From the NCBI GenBank assembly GCA_013399875.1, contig VXAZ01008267.1, forward strand, positions 1,321,141 through 1,385,140: 64,000 bases of DNA. Reading direction: 5' to 3'. Below the pieces are notes generated by a model. That model was given only the letters and a program-made list of their open reading frames with translations. It did not search any database and was not told the DNA's origin. The translations under genes were made by a program, and so were the position numbers. Origin of the DNA: Gymnorhina tibicen. Its lineage: Eukaryota; Chordata; Aves; Passeriformes; Artamidae. Below are positions 1 through 42,600 of this stretch, one piece after another; within the stretch, counting starts at the first letter, position 1, and the number at the start of each line of letters is the position of its first letter.

Positions 1-1090
1 CTAAGCTAGAAACCAGCCAGTAACTTCTCTGTTCAGTGATGAGGAACCCCTGTTGTAGTGAATTGCTTACATAAACATCCCGGGCTTCATTTTTCAGCCT
101 GGTATTTCTTGTCTTAAAAGCAAATGCACCCTGTCCATCATCTTAAACAAATTCTCTCAGTCTTTCTTGTTAAATCATGGTTTGTTGATCTCTAATCATT
201 CAAGTTGTAAGCATGTTTGTAAAAAAGAAAGAAAACTTTTCTCTCTCTTTTTGTTGCTCTAATTCATTCTACTCTGTAGAGAGGGCAGATGGAATCTGAA
301 ATAAACTTTTACTGAGTGTTCGTCATCACACATTCCTTTATTTTTGTGTTTGCCAGCTACTTAGCATTTCAAGGTCATGACATATCACGGGCTTCAACTT
401 TGGTTGTAAAAGTGTTTAAAGTACTATATGTTTGCATGCTGTGGTTGGCTGAGATGAAATGCTGTAGGAAAGTTACCTTGTGAAAGATTGCATGATGATT
501 TTTCAATCAGATGTGCTGTTTGTATGGCCAGTTTTTCTTCTAAGGAGGCTAAAAATAATCTCTGCTTTCAGGGAGCAGAGGGAAAGAGAGAAGTTGTTTG
601 CTGCTTCCTCTGGTAGCCATGTGTGTTCATTTAGATTATGCATTTTACAGAAGTGAAAAACTATAATTTAGGTGCTTTTCAACTTCCATTTGCTCATAAA
701 TTTTTTGCAAATCCTCCTGTGGGCATGAAACTTTACAGCCCTGCTACTAGCTAAAAGCAAATTACTTTTAGTGGTCTGTGAAAATCTGTTTACTGTTGTG
801 GGGATATTTTGGACCTAAACAAGGCAAAAAACACCCTCCCTCTCCAAATAAAAAAGCAGTAATATTATTTTTAGTGCAAATGATTCTTTAGTGTATCTAG
901 TATAGAATGCTGCTGCACGTCTCCTCTCGTGCTGCACTTTTAGGACAAAATTTAATGTCTCTTGGTAAACATGAATTAGGCAATACTCAGTTTTACTGGC
1001 TGAAAGTAAACTCTCTTCAAGTGCCCAGTTGTAGAGTTAGGGCCATCAGAAGTTCCAGCTTCTCTGACAGATCTTTGTGTTTCTTCACAG
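1..1090 (+). other. KIT: KIT intron 2, 3' part
   Basis: AT-rich intronic DNA ending in a pyrimidine-rich tract and CAG acceptor (1088-1090) before exon 3. The open frame running through 907-1090 is intron read-through and does not resemble KIT exon 2. I see no repeat or other gene here. Confidence 0.85.
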
Positions 1091-32717
<31,627 letters not shown>

Positions 32718-33136
32718 GTGGCATGTGAAGAAGAGGAGATCAGATGTGTTAGCTGTTCATATTGTGCGGAGGCTGAGAGAGGGACAACTTCAATAATTTC
32801 TCTTTCTTTTACTCACTACTACCACTGTGTAGCTGAAACATTGTTGTAATACTGTCCTTTACCATGCACTGTTACGCATAAACCTAATCTGCTGAGCACG
32901 GTTACAGGCATCATTGCAGTGTTAATTGAAGCTGTATATATTTCGCTATATTGTGTGTATTTGCAGTAGAGAGCCAGATGTGAAGGAAAAAAAACAACCA
33001 ACAAAAGAAATCCTAAGCCAGGGTGTGGAATTAGATGATTATAGATCAAACCAAGTCTGCAGTGATTCTTCTCTGGATCTGTGCCTGGAATGCATACAGT
33101 CATTTTCTAGTTAATCTTGTTTTTCTGAATTTAAGA

Positions 33137-33142
33137 AATAAA
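33137..33142 (+). terminator. KIT: Candidate proximal poly(A) signal
   Basis: AATAAA within GAAATAAAGAAA, 420 bases after the stop. If used, it would give a short 3' UTR lacking the distal microRNA sites. Use is not demonstrated. Confidence 0.35.
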
Positions 33143-33228
33143 GAAATATTAAGTTAACGCTTTTGTAAACCCCTTTCCACATCCAGCCAAGCCTGAGAAG
33201 CTTTCCCAGGCAGGTATCATAGGCTGGA

Positions 33229-33235
33229 GGCCAGT
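33229..33235 (+). promoter_or_regulatory. KIT: Possible miR-193 seed match
   Basis: GGCCAGT matches positions 2-8 of miR-193a/b. KIT is a reported miR-193 target in human leukaemia. One 7-mer in a 2.2-kb UTR is expected fairly often by chance. Confidence 0.3.
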
Positions 33236-34102
33236 GAGGGTGCTGTATGTACCTGGGAAAAGGAGGTGAAGGAACCAAGACCCTTCCAAAGTTGGTCTGC
33301 ACAGCTGGAAACCCTCCTCTTGGGAGCTCTGGGGTTTAAACCAGAGGAGAAGGGAGGAAGAGCATGGATTTTCACTTTCATTTCCCACCTGCGCTGTCAC
33401 CCTTGCAGACCAGTTGCACAGTTTCTATGGATATATGCACTACTTCCCGCTGGTGCATTCCCTGCCAGAATGAAGCTGCCCATTGCTGGGTCTCACTCCA
33501 CTGTGGAGCCTGAACTGCTCCCATGCCTGCCTGCCTTGGGTGCCCAAAGACTTTGAGATTTGTTTTGCTAATAGTTACATCTAAAGGTGTTCACCAAAGA
33601 TGGGTGGGCCCTGCCAAATTGGTCAAAAAAGGGGAGGAAGGCTGCTTCCAGTAAACTGTGTGTCTGGAGAGGAGGCTGTTTAACGAGTCATCTTACCTAA
33701 GTGAGAGCAGAAGCAAGAAATGCTTTCCTGGGGGCCCTTTCCTTATCTTGTCCTACCCAGGTGAATCTTTCCCACAGTGGCTAGTGCTAACTGGAAAGGG
33801 CTATTTTCCTCTACCCCAAGTTGTTTCTGTGGTAGTCCAGAGACGATAATGAAGAAGAGTCTAACTGGGAAGTGCCAAATTTATAAATGGCATAAAAGAA
33901 AGAATCCTTTCAGTCTTTGACAGATGTGAAGCTTTGGGGTCAGCATGTGTTGAACCCAGGGCTGTGCTTAAAAGTGTTTTCTAACCCCATTTTTCTCACC
34001 AGGAACACTGCTGGTTCTTTTCTTCCTTTGTTTCTGACCCCTAGAAATAAGTAAAGGCATTGAGAGAAGCATTTCTCAGAGGCAGAGTACTACTTGAGTA
34101 CC

Positions 34103-34112
34103 TATTTATTTA
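34103..34112 (+). promoter_or_regulatory. KIT: AU-rich element, overlapping ATTTA pentamers
   Basis: TATTTATTTA contains two overlapping ATTTA pentamers, the core of AU-rich mRNA decay elements, in the 3' UTR. Function is inferred from the motif only. Confidence 0.45.
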
Positions 34113-34317
34113 CAATGCACTTAAGCACTCTGTAACTTTCACTTTACCAGGATTTTGGTTGAGTTTACATGCAATTCAAATGTGTAACTAACAGCCCAAT
34201 ACAAGGTAATTGTAAATACACACACTGGTAAGTATATTTTGGGTTACATTGAATACTGCGCTCCTTCTATGACTGTGCATTTGGTTTATTGTTACAGGAA
34301 TACGTCTTTCAGAGTTA

Positions 34318-34323
34318 AATAAA
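34318..34323 (+). terminator. KIT: Candidate internal poly(A) signal
   Basis: AATAAA within GTTAAATAAAAAATTAG, about 1.6 kb after the stop and just before the miR-148/152-type site. Use is not demonstrated. Confidence 0.3.
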
Positions 34324-34335
34324 AAATTAGCCATT

Positions 34336-34343
34336 TGCACTGA
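34336..34343 (+). promoter_or_regulatory. KIT: miR-148/152 family 8-mer seed site
   Basis: TGCACTGA is a full 8-mer match to the miR-148a/148b/152 seed, including the A opposite position 1. It lies in the 3' UTR. Targeting here is inferred. Confidence 0.5.
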
Positions 34344-34649
34344 ACTTACTTAGGCTGTTGCACCTTTCCAAAGTTAGCCATTTGTTTGGATGCACTCTTA
34401 CGCCTACTAGTTGTTGAGCAGTTTCAGTTCAATGCTATAAAAGCTCTTTTGTAACGTGTTGGCTTTCGGAGCAACTGTAGACAAACTAGTTGTTATAGAT
34501 GTCTCGGTACTTTACAGACACTTAGCTGAAAGAGGTTTGGGTTTTTTCGTTCTTGAAATTTATATTTTTATAATTTGGGGGTTTGAAACTTATTTTGCAA
34601 TGGCTTGGTGTTTTGAATGGGTTTATGCATTGTTTTTGTAAATATGGAA

Positions 34650-34657
34650 ATGTAGCA
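34650..34657 (+). promoter_or_regulatory. KIT: miR-221/222 8-mer seed site
   Basis: ATGTAGCA pairs with the miR-221/222 seed (GCUACAU) and has the terminal A, making it an 8-mer. KIT repression by miR-221/222 is well established in mammalian erythroid cells, melanocytes and endothelium, with a site in the distal 3' UTR. The site here is about 240 bases before the last poly(A) signal, a comparable distal position. Confidence 0.7.
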
Positions 34658-34817
34658 ATAATGTCCTTTTGACTATTCTCAGTCCTTGAGTCTCAAAAAT
34701 ATTTTTTTATATATATATATGCAAAAACTATATGTATAAATATGTAAGTGTTTGAAAGTTTATGAAACACTTATGGATATGTTGCTCAGTTGTAGAATTG
34801 CAGTTAAGGAAAGTTCA

Positions 34818-34823
34818 AATAAA
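34818..34823 (+). terminator. KIT: Candidate distal poly(A) signal, upstream of the last one
   Basis: AATAAA within TTCAAATAAATCTG, 75 bases before the final hexamer. Either of the two could direct the long 3' end. Confidence 0.45.
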
Positions 34824-34892
34824 TCTGTAAATATGTATTCAAATGCTACCAATGTGTATTATGTTAAGACGGAGTATTTTCATGTAAGTCTT

Positions 34893-34898
34893 AATAAA
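34893..34898 (+). terminator. KIT: Probable main distal poly(A) signal of KIT
   Basis: AATAAA within CTTAATAAATTCTTGGG, followed by a TGTCTGG G/U-type stretch about 25-30 bases on. It is the last hexamer before the sequence becomes ordinary intergenic DNA, and gives a UTR of the length usual for KIT. Confidence 0.65.
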
Positions 34899-34915
34899 TT
34901 CTTGGGTTGAAGCAA

Positions 34916-36317
34916 AATCTCAGTGTCTGGCCACACAGGTCAAGTTTGGCATTCTGAAACACTTTTGCAAAAAAATTCTGCTCTTTATTTGCTATGTAAA
35001 TTCTTCACCTGTGAATATGTGGGACAAATACTTGAAAATTTCAATGCAGCTTTGTTCTGGAAGAAAATTGCAGTTAGAATATTGATCTTGTAGGCTGTTG
35101 GTGCAGTCTACACGTCATGAATAGTATTTAAAACGAAGATACCTCGGTGTTGCTTAGGGTATGGCTGCAGAGGCACTTGGAGCCACTCAAAGGCTGCAGT
35201 GATGCTGAATATTCCCCCTTCCTTAAACAAATGTACATGCTCTTGTCCTCTCTTGCAGGCTGGCATGAGAGCTCGTGCTGGACTGGCCGAGTGCGGCACT
35301 GCTGGGAAGGGAGCAGGAGATAGCTGGGGCTGCTGCGGTGGGAGGGGGGTCATAAAGGGAAAGCTTCCCTTGCTGAGCAGATACTCTGTGTCTTAGTGGG
35401 AGACCCTCTGATTTAGTTACTCCAGGTTTGAAATCTGTGACTTCCCTGCTCACACTTCTTCCTGTGCTGCATAAGTTTGCCTGGTTGGTATGTGGTTTAA
35501 TAGGAGGTATACAGCCTATAAGCATAAGTCTCTAGAATTACCCTCATAAAACCCCTACTAACTGATGTGAGAGACAGACCTCAACTGTTTTTGCCCTTAA
35601 ACATTCCTGTTCTTTCAGCAGACCGCCTTGAAAAGCTCCCCTCCTTCAGCTTCCTTTGTAAAACAGCTTCCTTTTTTTTTTTTTTCTTCGACATAGGTCT
35701 TCACTCTGTTAAAACTAATTAAGGAAATTATAACCCAGTTTTGTCAGGAGCCATGAAGTACAAGCTTTGTTACAACTGGCATTGTCATTGTTTTTAATAA
35801 TGCTTCAGAAGATACCAAGATGGTGTCTGATTTGGAATCTCTTTTTTCCTGTCTTGTCCACCCCCACATTCAAGCAGAGTTCATACTGAGGGATTCCCGC
35901 AGCTGAATTGTTCAAATAATTTGTGAATTCTCATTTAGCGTAGCCAAAGGAGCTATTTTATGTATTTATTTGGTTAGCACATCATTAATTTTGTTTTTCT
36001 GAAATGTTTCCCATTTTGAAACACCCTAGGATATTGCATCTCTGCTTTCTGGAAAAAATCTTGCTCCTATTTTCTTATTACAAGGCTCACAGTGATTACC
36101 ACCTCCATTCCTGCTCATGGTCACACAGCCTGCTTCCCTCTGAATTATTTTATTCTGCCAGTTCTAAGCAATAGCTTACATGGAAAAGCACGTATTGACA
36201 TTTAATATGTATTTTATCTGCCCTTCAAAGCATTATTGTACCCAGATATAAAGAGCAACCAGCACCATGTTACCAGCATGGACCATTGGGACCATGGACG
36301 ATCATGGACCAGTGTCT
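34916..36317. other. KIT 3' flank, no gene seen
   Basis: Intergenic. A locally GC-rich stretch at about 35,245-35,370 and a run of fourteen T at 35,672-35,685 are the only noticeable features. Open frames here are short and lack resemblance to known proteins. Confidence 0.7.
35672..35685 (+). repeat. Poly(T) run
   Basis: Fourteen consecutive T in the KIT 3' flank, preceded by AGCTTCC and followed by CTTCG. Possible length-variable site. Confidence 0.85.
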
Positions 36318-36612
36318 GAAGGCAGGGTGCAGAAGACTGGTTCAGGCTCTTCATAGTGGTGCCCAGTGACAGGACCAGAGGCACTGGGCACGAATGGCAA
36401 AGTGTAAATTTCCCTCAACATCAGGAAACACCTTTTTTTACTGCAAGGGTGACTAAGCACTGGCACAGGTTGTCCCAGAGGTTATGAGGTCTCTGTGCTT
36501 GGAGATAATCAAAAACCATGTGGACATGGTCCTGGGCAGTGGGCTTTAGGTGTCCCTCCTTAAGCAGGGGAGTTGGGTCAGATGACCTGCCAACTTCAAC
36601 CCTTCTGTGATT
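36318..36612 (+). mobile_element. CR1 LINE fragment, plus strand
   Basis: GTGGTGCCCAGTGACAGGAC, CATCAGGAAACACCTTTTTT, TGACTAAGCACTGGCACAGG and GACATGGTCCTGGGCA follow the CR1 consensus order. The fragment ends at TTCAACCCTTCTGTGATTTT, a decayed copy of the CR1 tail. It carries the end of the reverse-transcriptase frame, broken by substitutions and small gaps. Confidence 0.92.
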
Positions 36613-39600
36613 TTGCAGTCAGCCAAGGGCACTTTGGAGAATCTCAGCTGTAAAATGCACTTGGCCAGAAGTAGAAAAGAAACACCCTCCCCCCGCCCTT
36701 ATCCTGAACATTAGAGTGTGACTTGTCCTCTGTTCCTTTTACTAGCTAAAAAAGAAAATACTTGCAGGCTCTGGGAGAGAAGAAGAAAGATTATGGAAAC
36801 ACTAGGGTTTACATGGAGTTAGTGATCAGTATCATATGCATCACCACCACCAGATGGTTTTGTTTCTGGTTCTTCTTCACATCTCTACATAGGTCTTTGG
36901 GAAGGCAACTGGAGATACGATATTCCTTGGCCAAGTCACCAGGGAATGACCATTCACACCCTGGACCAAACTGTTCACATTGATCACTGGAGAAGCTGGA
37001 CAACAGCATTCTTAATTCTAGTGTGCTGTAGGCTGAAACCAAACGAGTGAAATGTTTCCCTCTTCCTGTACATGGGTGAGGAAACTTCCTTCTTGTCCTG
37101 TAGGGACGTCTGAGTCTCAATAGAGGAGAAGTCCTTGCATAGACTTTTTAGCTTCCGGCTTTGAACTTAAGTTGTAACAAAAATGTGATAATCTACTCTG
37201 CACTTCATTTGTGGTTTCCAGAAACTTCTGTAACTATGAGCAATGGTTAAAGATGACCTTCAATTGCCGTGTTTCCTGTGCACTAATTTCTTAGAAGATT
37301 ATGCTGTAACTAGTAATTTTCTGCCCAGAAATTGCTCTGAAGCTATGTTTCCTGAAAGATTGTCCATAGTTCTTAAACTGATTATCATTCACTCTTCTTG
37401 GTAAAGATCATTATCTGTCAGTTGCCAGCCAGGCAGCAGAGATTATTTACTAGCAGCAGTAGCTCCAGTCACTTGATTTTTCTGTCTGTGCCCTAGAAAT
37501 CATTTTAGCTAGGTTGTGACAGGCAGCAGAAACCAGTATAGCCCAAAGGACCCGCTGGACTTTGAGTGTGCGCTCCCCACTAAGCGCTGTCAGCGACGTC
37601 AGATGAGGGCTTTTCGTGGCACATTTAGCATTGCACATTTAGCGTTGTCAGGTCCCCACGTGGGCAGGCAGAGCGTGTAGCTCCCCTGACAGACCAGTAA
37701 CCATCAGTGAGCGGCACAAGTTACCCCCAGGAATTTCTCTAGCTGCACAAAGTGCAAAATTTGTACGTTTTGAGACGTAGGAGTGCCAGTGGCTGTCTGC
37801 ACGTCTGTGAATTATACTGCACGTATTTTTGACTCGTTCAAGTACCATTACGGGGCAGGGGGCCTTGCTCTTAATGTGGGGTTGTGCGTGGAGCTGGTGT
37901 GGCCGTCAGAACCCTTCTCTATGGCCTAAAGGGTGCCCGCTTAGAGAGAGAGCTCCTCTCCTCCCCTCCAGGGGGGTTACCCAGCAACAGAGCCTTTCTG
38001 TGCATGTACCGCACGTGCTGTTACTGCCAAGGCGTGTGTGCTTCTGGTGCTTTTCCATTTGATATCAAATACCAGACTTACAATCCACAGTTCAAGAAAT
38101 AAAACTAAACAAAGTTGAAGCATTAATATTTTAAAATTAAATCAGTTCCTCACAGCAGTACATTAAAAAAGGGCAATTGCAACCTCACAGATGCTGGTTT
38201 TGGCATTTTCTCTTTTGAGTTAAAATAGCAAAGCCGATTCAAATTTATTTATGAGATGAAAGCATATTTGTATTTTCCCCTTCAGCCATTTTTCATTCAA
38301 AAGCTGTTTGCATTTTTCTTCTTTTGCTGGGACTAAACATTAGCTAGTTACTTCCAGAAATTAGCACTATTTGAAATTTCCCACGTTCTTGTGTAACATA
38401 TTTTGGGCTTTAAGTCCTTCTGGTCAATAGGATGTCTTTAAACCAAAGGACTCAGGGAAGGACTTGGATTAGAAACAACAGCTCAAAAGTGGCAAATGCT
38501 TCACCAAAAGCAGTAAGTAGCTGCACAGCCCCTGCTGTCTGAGGACAGCCTGGAGTTGTGGCACTGCTAAGAGGAACAGAAGCCTGACAAGCCTCTTGGG
38601 AGGATACCAGCACGTGGGCAAGCCTGGCTGCAGCAGAGGAAGAAATACTGTCTTTATCCTTTCATAAGTCAGGCCTGTAAAGGTTTCCTCTCTAATCCTG
38701 GTGTTCGCAAAGGTTCTCTTTTGAGGGAAGAGGGTGAAATTACTGGTGTAATACATTTTAGCTGTTCAATCTGAGAAAACTGACACTAAAAAGGGTAGTG
38801 ATGGGGAATTAAGTGTATTTTACAATACCTTTTCTTTTAATAATGAAAAGAAATGCTTGTAGAGGATGTTTGTCAGCATCCTTTGAACTATATTGATGAA
38901 ATAAATTACATAGGATAAAATCAAATCACTACAAGTAGTTATCTAAATTTTGAAGTTTTATCTTTTTCTTTTAGAGCTTCTAGCATTTTGGGGCACAGAG
39001 AAAAAATAAAAATATGAGCAGTACTGGTAACCCATCCCTCCCCAGAACACAAGGACAATAATTACTTTTCAGAAATTCATTGTTAAGCTGCTGGAGACTT
39101 CAGAGGCCTGGGGCATTACCAGGGAATACCTGAGCCTGGTAGTGGGAAGTTGCCATTCAGAAGTAGAGTCCCAGGTTACAGGGAGGTAGCTCCAGCAGGA
39201 GCCAGAGGACATGGCTGACCAGTGCCTTGCTCCATCCTGCCCAGCCATTGACTGTCAGCTCCTGAGAGATTTCCTAGCAGTTCTCAGACCCTTTTGAATG
39301 GCAGCAGTTGTTTTGAGTTTCACATGTAAGGTTGCAGGAAAAAGAACCAAGCCGATTTTGGTCACTTGAGTGGAAGAACAAAACAAAACAATCTTTTTTT
39401 ATCAAGAAAACACTCTTTCAAGATTCCTCCATTGACTGCAAGTAGTGTTGCACTGCTTGCACTCTGCTGTGTGGTTCCTTGTGAGAGGCACCAGCAGGAC
39501 CGAGGCAACGAGAGCAGTGGGATTCCACCACGGGGATGAGCATCCCCACCGGCGCTCGCCAGCCAGCTTCTCTGTGGAGCCACATACGGCACTTCTAGGG

Positions 39601-42600
39601 TCAAGGAGAACATCTGCACTGTATCTCCTTGGCCCCTTGCAAAGAAGCCACCAGCACTTGACAGGGGATGGAATTTCTCTAGCACTGAGAGGAGTTAACC
39701 CAGAGGATTTGCTTCCCAGGTAGCCTCTGTTACACTGTCAGTTAATCCCAGCAGGAAACATATTATGTGCTTCTTTACAGCCTCTGCCCCAAAGAGCTGG
39801 AATGAAAAAAATATATTTTGGGATCTTTCATCCTTCTTTGCTTTTTATGAAGTTACATTGCCACCCTCAGCTCTTTCTGGGTTCAATATTTTTGATTTTT
39901 CTGTGAAGGAGTACCATACTGGAGAAGATCCTGGTTTTAGGCAAACTGCTCAAGGCCTCTCTCCAGCAGGAGGAGGCTCAGCTCCCTCTGTGGGATGTGT
40001 ATGTTGGTGTAGGGCTGTAGCTGCAGCAAGCACTGTCCCGCAGGCAAACGCACTGCCAGGGCAGACAGCACTGTTTGATCCAAGCCCCTCTGGCCCCTTC
40101 TTTGAACAGCTTTGGGAACAAATCCCCTTTTAATCATCTTTGTAAGCTATTGTTGCAATTACGTAGGACCCTGAGGCCGTGTGATGGTCATGTGTGCCGA
40201 TGACCACCCCAGCACTTTTCCAATCACAAGTAATAGATGGATCTACCTCCATGGGATCAGAGCGGAGCTGTCAGCTCTGCCCCCAGCAGTGCCTGCGTGA
40301 ATCACCATGTGACAGTGGTTTGGACCTGCTCTTGTCATTTGTTCAAAGCAAAGAGCATTTCTCCTTCCCCCTGAATGGAAGGAGGGGAGGGAAGGAAGGG
40401 CTGAAGAAGAATCATGTTTATTCATGTTTTTGATGGAAGTAAAATAATTCAGATTGAAAACGTACCTGCTTTGTTACACTTTGCCCTTAGTTCAGAGTTA
40501 GAGAGAGAAAAGTGAGAGCCTCGATAGAAGGTCAAAGTATTTTGCATTATACGTTACAGGATCATTAGTAATGTAGTTACAAATGATGAAGAAAGTATCT
40601 GTTAACCAGTTGGAAAGTAAGAATTTCAATGCTTCATTTACCATCTAGTAACTGGACAGTCCAAGGAACCACTTATATGACAAGAGAATTATTTTCGGAA
40701 ATAAAATCACCAAGGATGTTTTCTGGTCTGATGCCCACAAGTCTTGTAGAGCAACACACATGGCCGGGTGTTGCCAGCCCAGAGAGTGCGTGCAGATTCA
40801 TCATCTTTTCCAGATCTTTTCTTCTGATATCAAAAGCCTCTCTGAAGCAGAGCCTGACTCATGCCCCAGCCCATGGATATGCACAAATTAGAACTGTGGA
40901 GAAGTATCTGCACACCTTGCCTGCCTACCCAAGACTCCTCCTTCCAGTGCAAGAACAGATAGGAAAAAATAGTAGTTTTATACTTGTGTGCAGCCAGTTC
41001 TAGAGCAAAGACGGCACAGAGAACCATGGACCCCACTTGTGCTGTGCTATGAGATCGTTACAGTCATATGATGAGATATCTAGATTGTTTGGCACCCAAA
41101 TTGTAATCTGTGGTTACATACATGCCTAACCCCAGCAATACCTGCAAATATGGTTAAAGCTGATCTACAGCATATCAGCTGGAGAAGGAAACGTATCTGC
41201 TCCTCTGCACAAGGAACTTGAACGAAAACTATTTTGTTTCGCCTCCGTGACAAAAAACCAGCCTTTGGAGCTCAGTAGAAGCTTTAGGAAACAGGCTAAA
41301 ACCAGCTTTCCTACACTGAAGCATTATTATCCTCTGGCATGTCTCTTCCTCCAGTAAAAACTGAAGAGCTCAACCATCAAGTAAATGGTTATTTTAAATT
41401 AAAAAGACTAATTCTTCTGATGGCAGATTAAACGTGAATTGCACACTGGCACACATTTTTCTAGGTTCAAATTCATATCAAAATATGGAATTGCTCAATG
41501 CATCGAGAAGTGGGAAGAAGAGGAGGCAGGAAAGCCAAACTTCGTGATGTCAGAGATGACTGGTTGGGCTGGGCTGAGCCTCTCAGTGGGCAATTGTACC
41601 TGCCATGAAACCCAGTGTAGCTGGAGGTCATTCCTTCAGAGGGGAGGCCAGGACAGACTTTTTACAAACTCACATGAAAGGGGAAGACAACACAGCATCA
41701 GTTTGCAAGAGTGAAGGAGCCCTGCAATAAGGCTGAGTTTTAAGCGCCATGCTGAGAATGTGGTGTCAGACACCCAACAAAAACCCCAAACGTGGGGAGA
41801 TGCAGCCTCAAAGCTGATCATCTATAGGTACGTCAGCTGTTTCCCTGGTAAATGATTTCTAGTATTTAGCATTGCAGTCTTGGACAACAGCCCCATCAGC
41901 TGCTTCAGGGGAGGCTGGAAACAAGTGGCCCATCACCTGAACCTCAGGAATAGCTGCCTCCTGGTGGGGATGTGTCTTCTTAACCCAAAGCAGTGACCAA
42001 TATTTGGTACCCTGCACCACAAGGCTGGATATTTCTTCTAATTTTCCATCCTGCCTAGTGTCACGGTGAATATTTGTGATGAATCTCTTCCACTAAATTT
42101 CTTTTTAAGAGCCCGAAAGTAAGACAAGCCTTCTTCAAAAGAAAATGAGTCAAATATTTTCCTGCTTTCCTGAGCAGTGTTGTGCAGACTTGATGCAGTT
42201 GGTAATGAGGTTCCAGGTCATTTCTTATTTTGGGTACCATCTGCTACAATGGGAAATAACAACCAAGTGTATTTTATAAACACCATATGAACATGGTTCA
42301 TTTTGTCTAATAATGTCCAAAACCTCTCTTCTAAGTGTATGCTGAACTTGAAAAGACCATTCCTGAACATCCGTAAAGCTTCAGAAAGTCTATCACTTCC
42401 AAGCAGACAGACTCAATATAATTCTTTCGAAATAGAAGCTAGCATTTTACCCCAAGTGTAGAAAATGGGCTGTACAGGGCTGCTGTGACAGCCAGCTCTA
42501 CGTCTATGCATTATGACTTATGCATGTTATGCATATTATGACATGACTATGTATGACAGACTAACCATGGAGACTTTACAAGAAGGAGAAATACTTTAGA

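Larger units (their letters stand above)
32718..34915 (+). other. KIT: KIT 3' UTR
   Basis: About 2.2 kb from the stop codon to the last plausible cleavage region, similar in length to the roughly 2-kb mammalian KIT 3' UTR. It has AATAAA hexamers at 33,137, 34,318, 34,818 and 34,893, an AU-rich element, an AT dinucleotide run near 34,710, and seed matches for microRNAs known or reported to target KIT. The section 33,150-33,850 is richer in GC than the rest. The exact cleavage site is not visible without transcript data. Confidence 0.75.

Noticed and set aside
907..1090. Open frame continuous with exon 3, apparently starting at Met 907
   Set aside because: It is intron 2 read in the same frame by chance. 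A pyrimidine tract and CAG acceptor precede 1091, and the KIT-like sequence begins only there.
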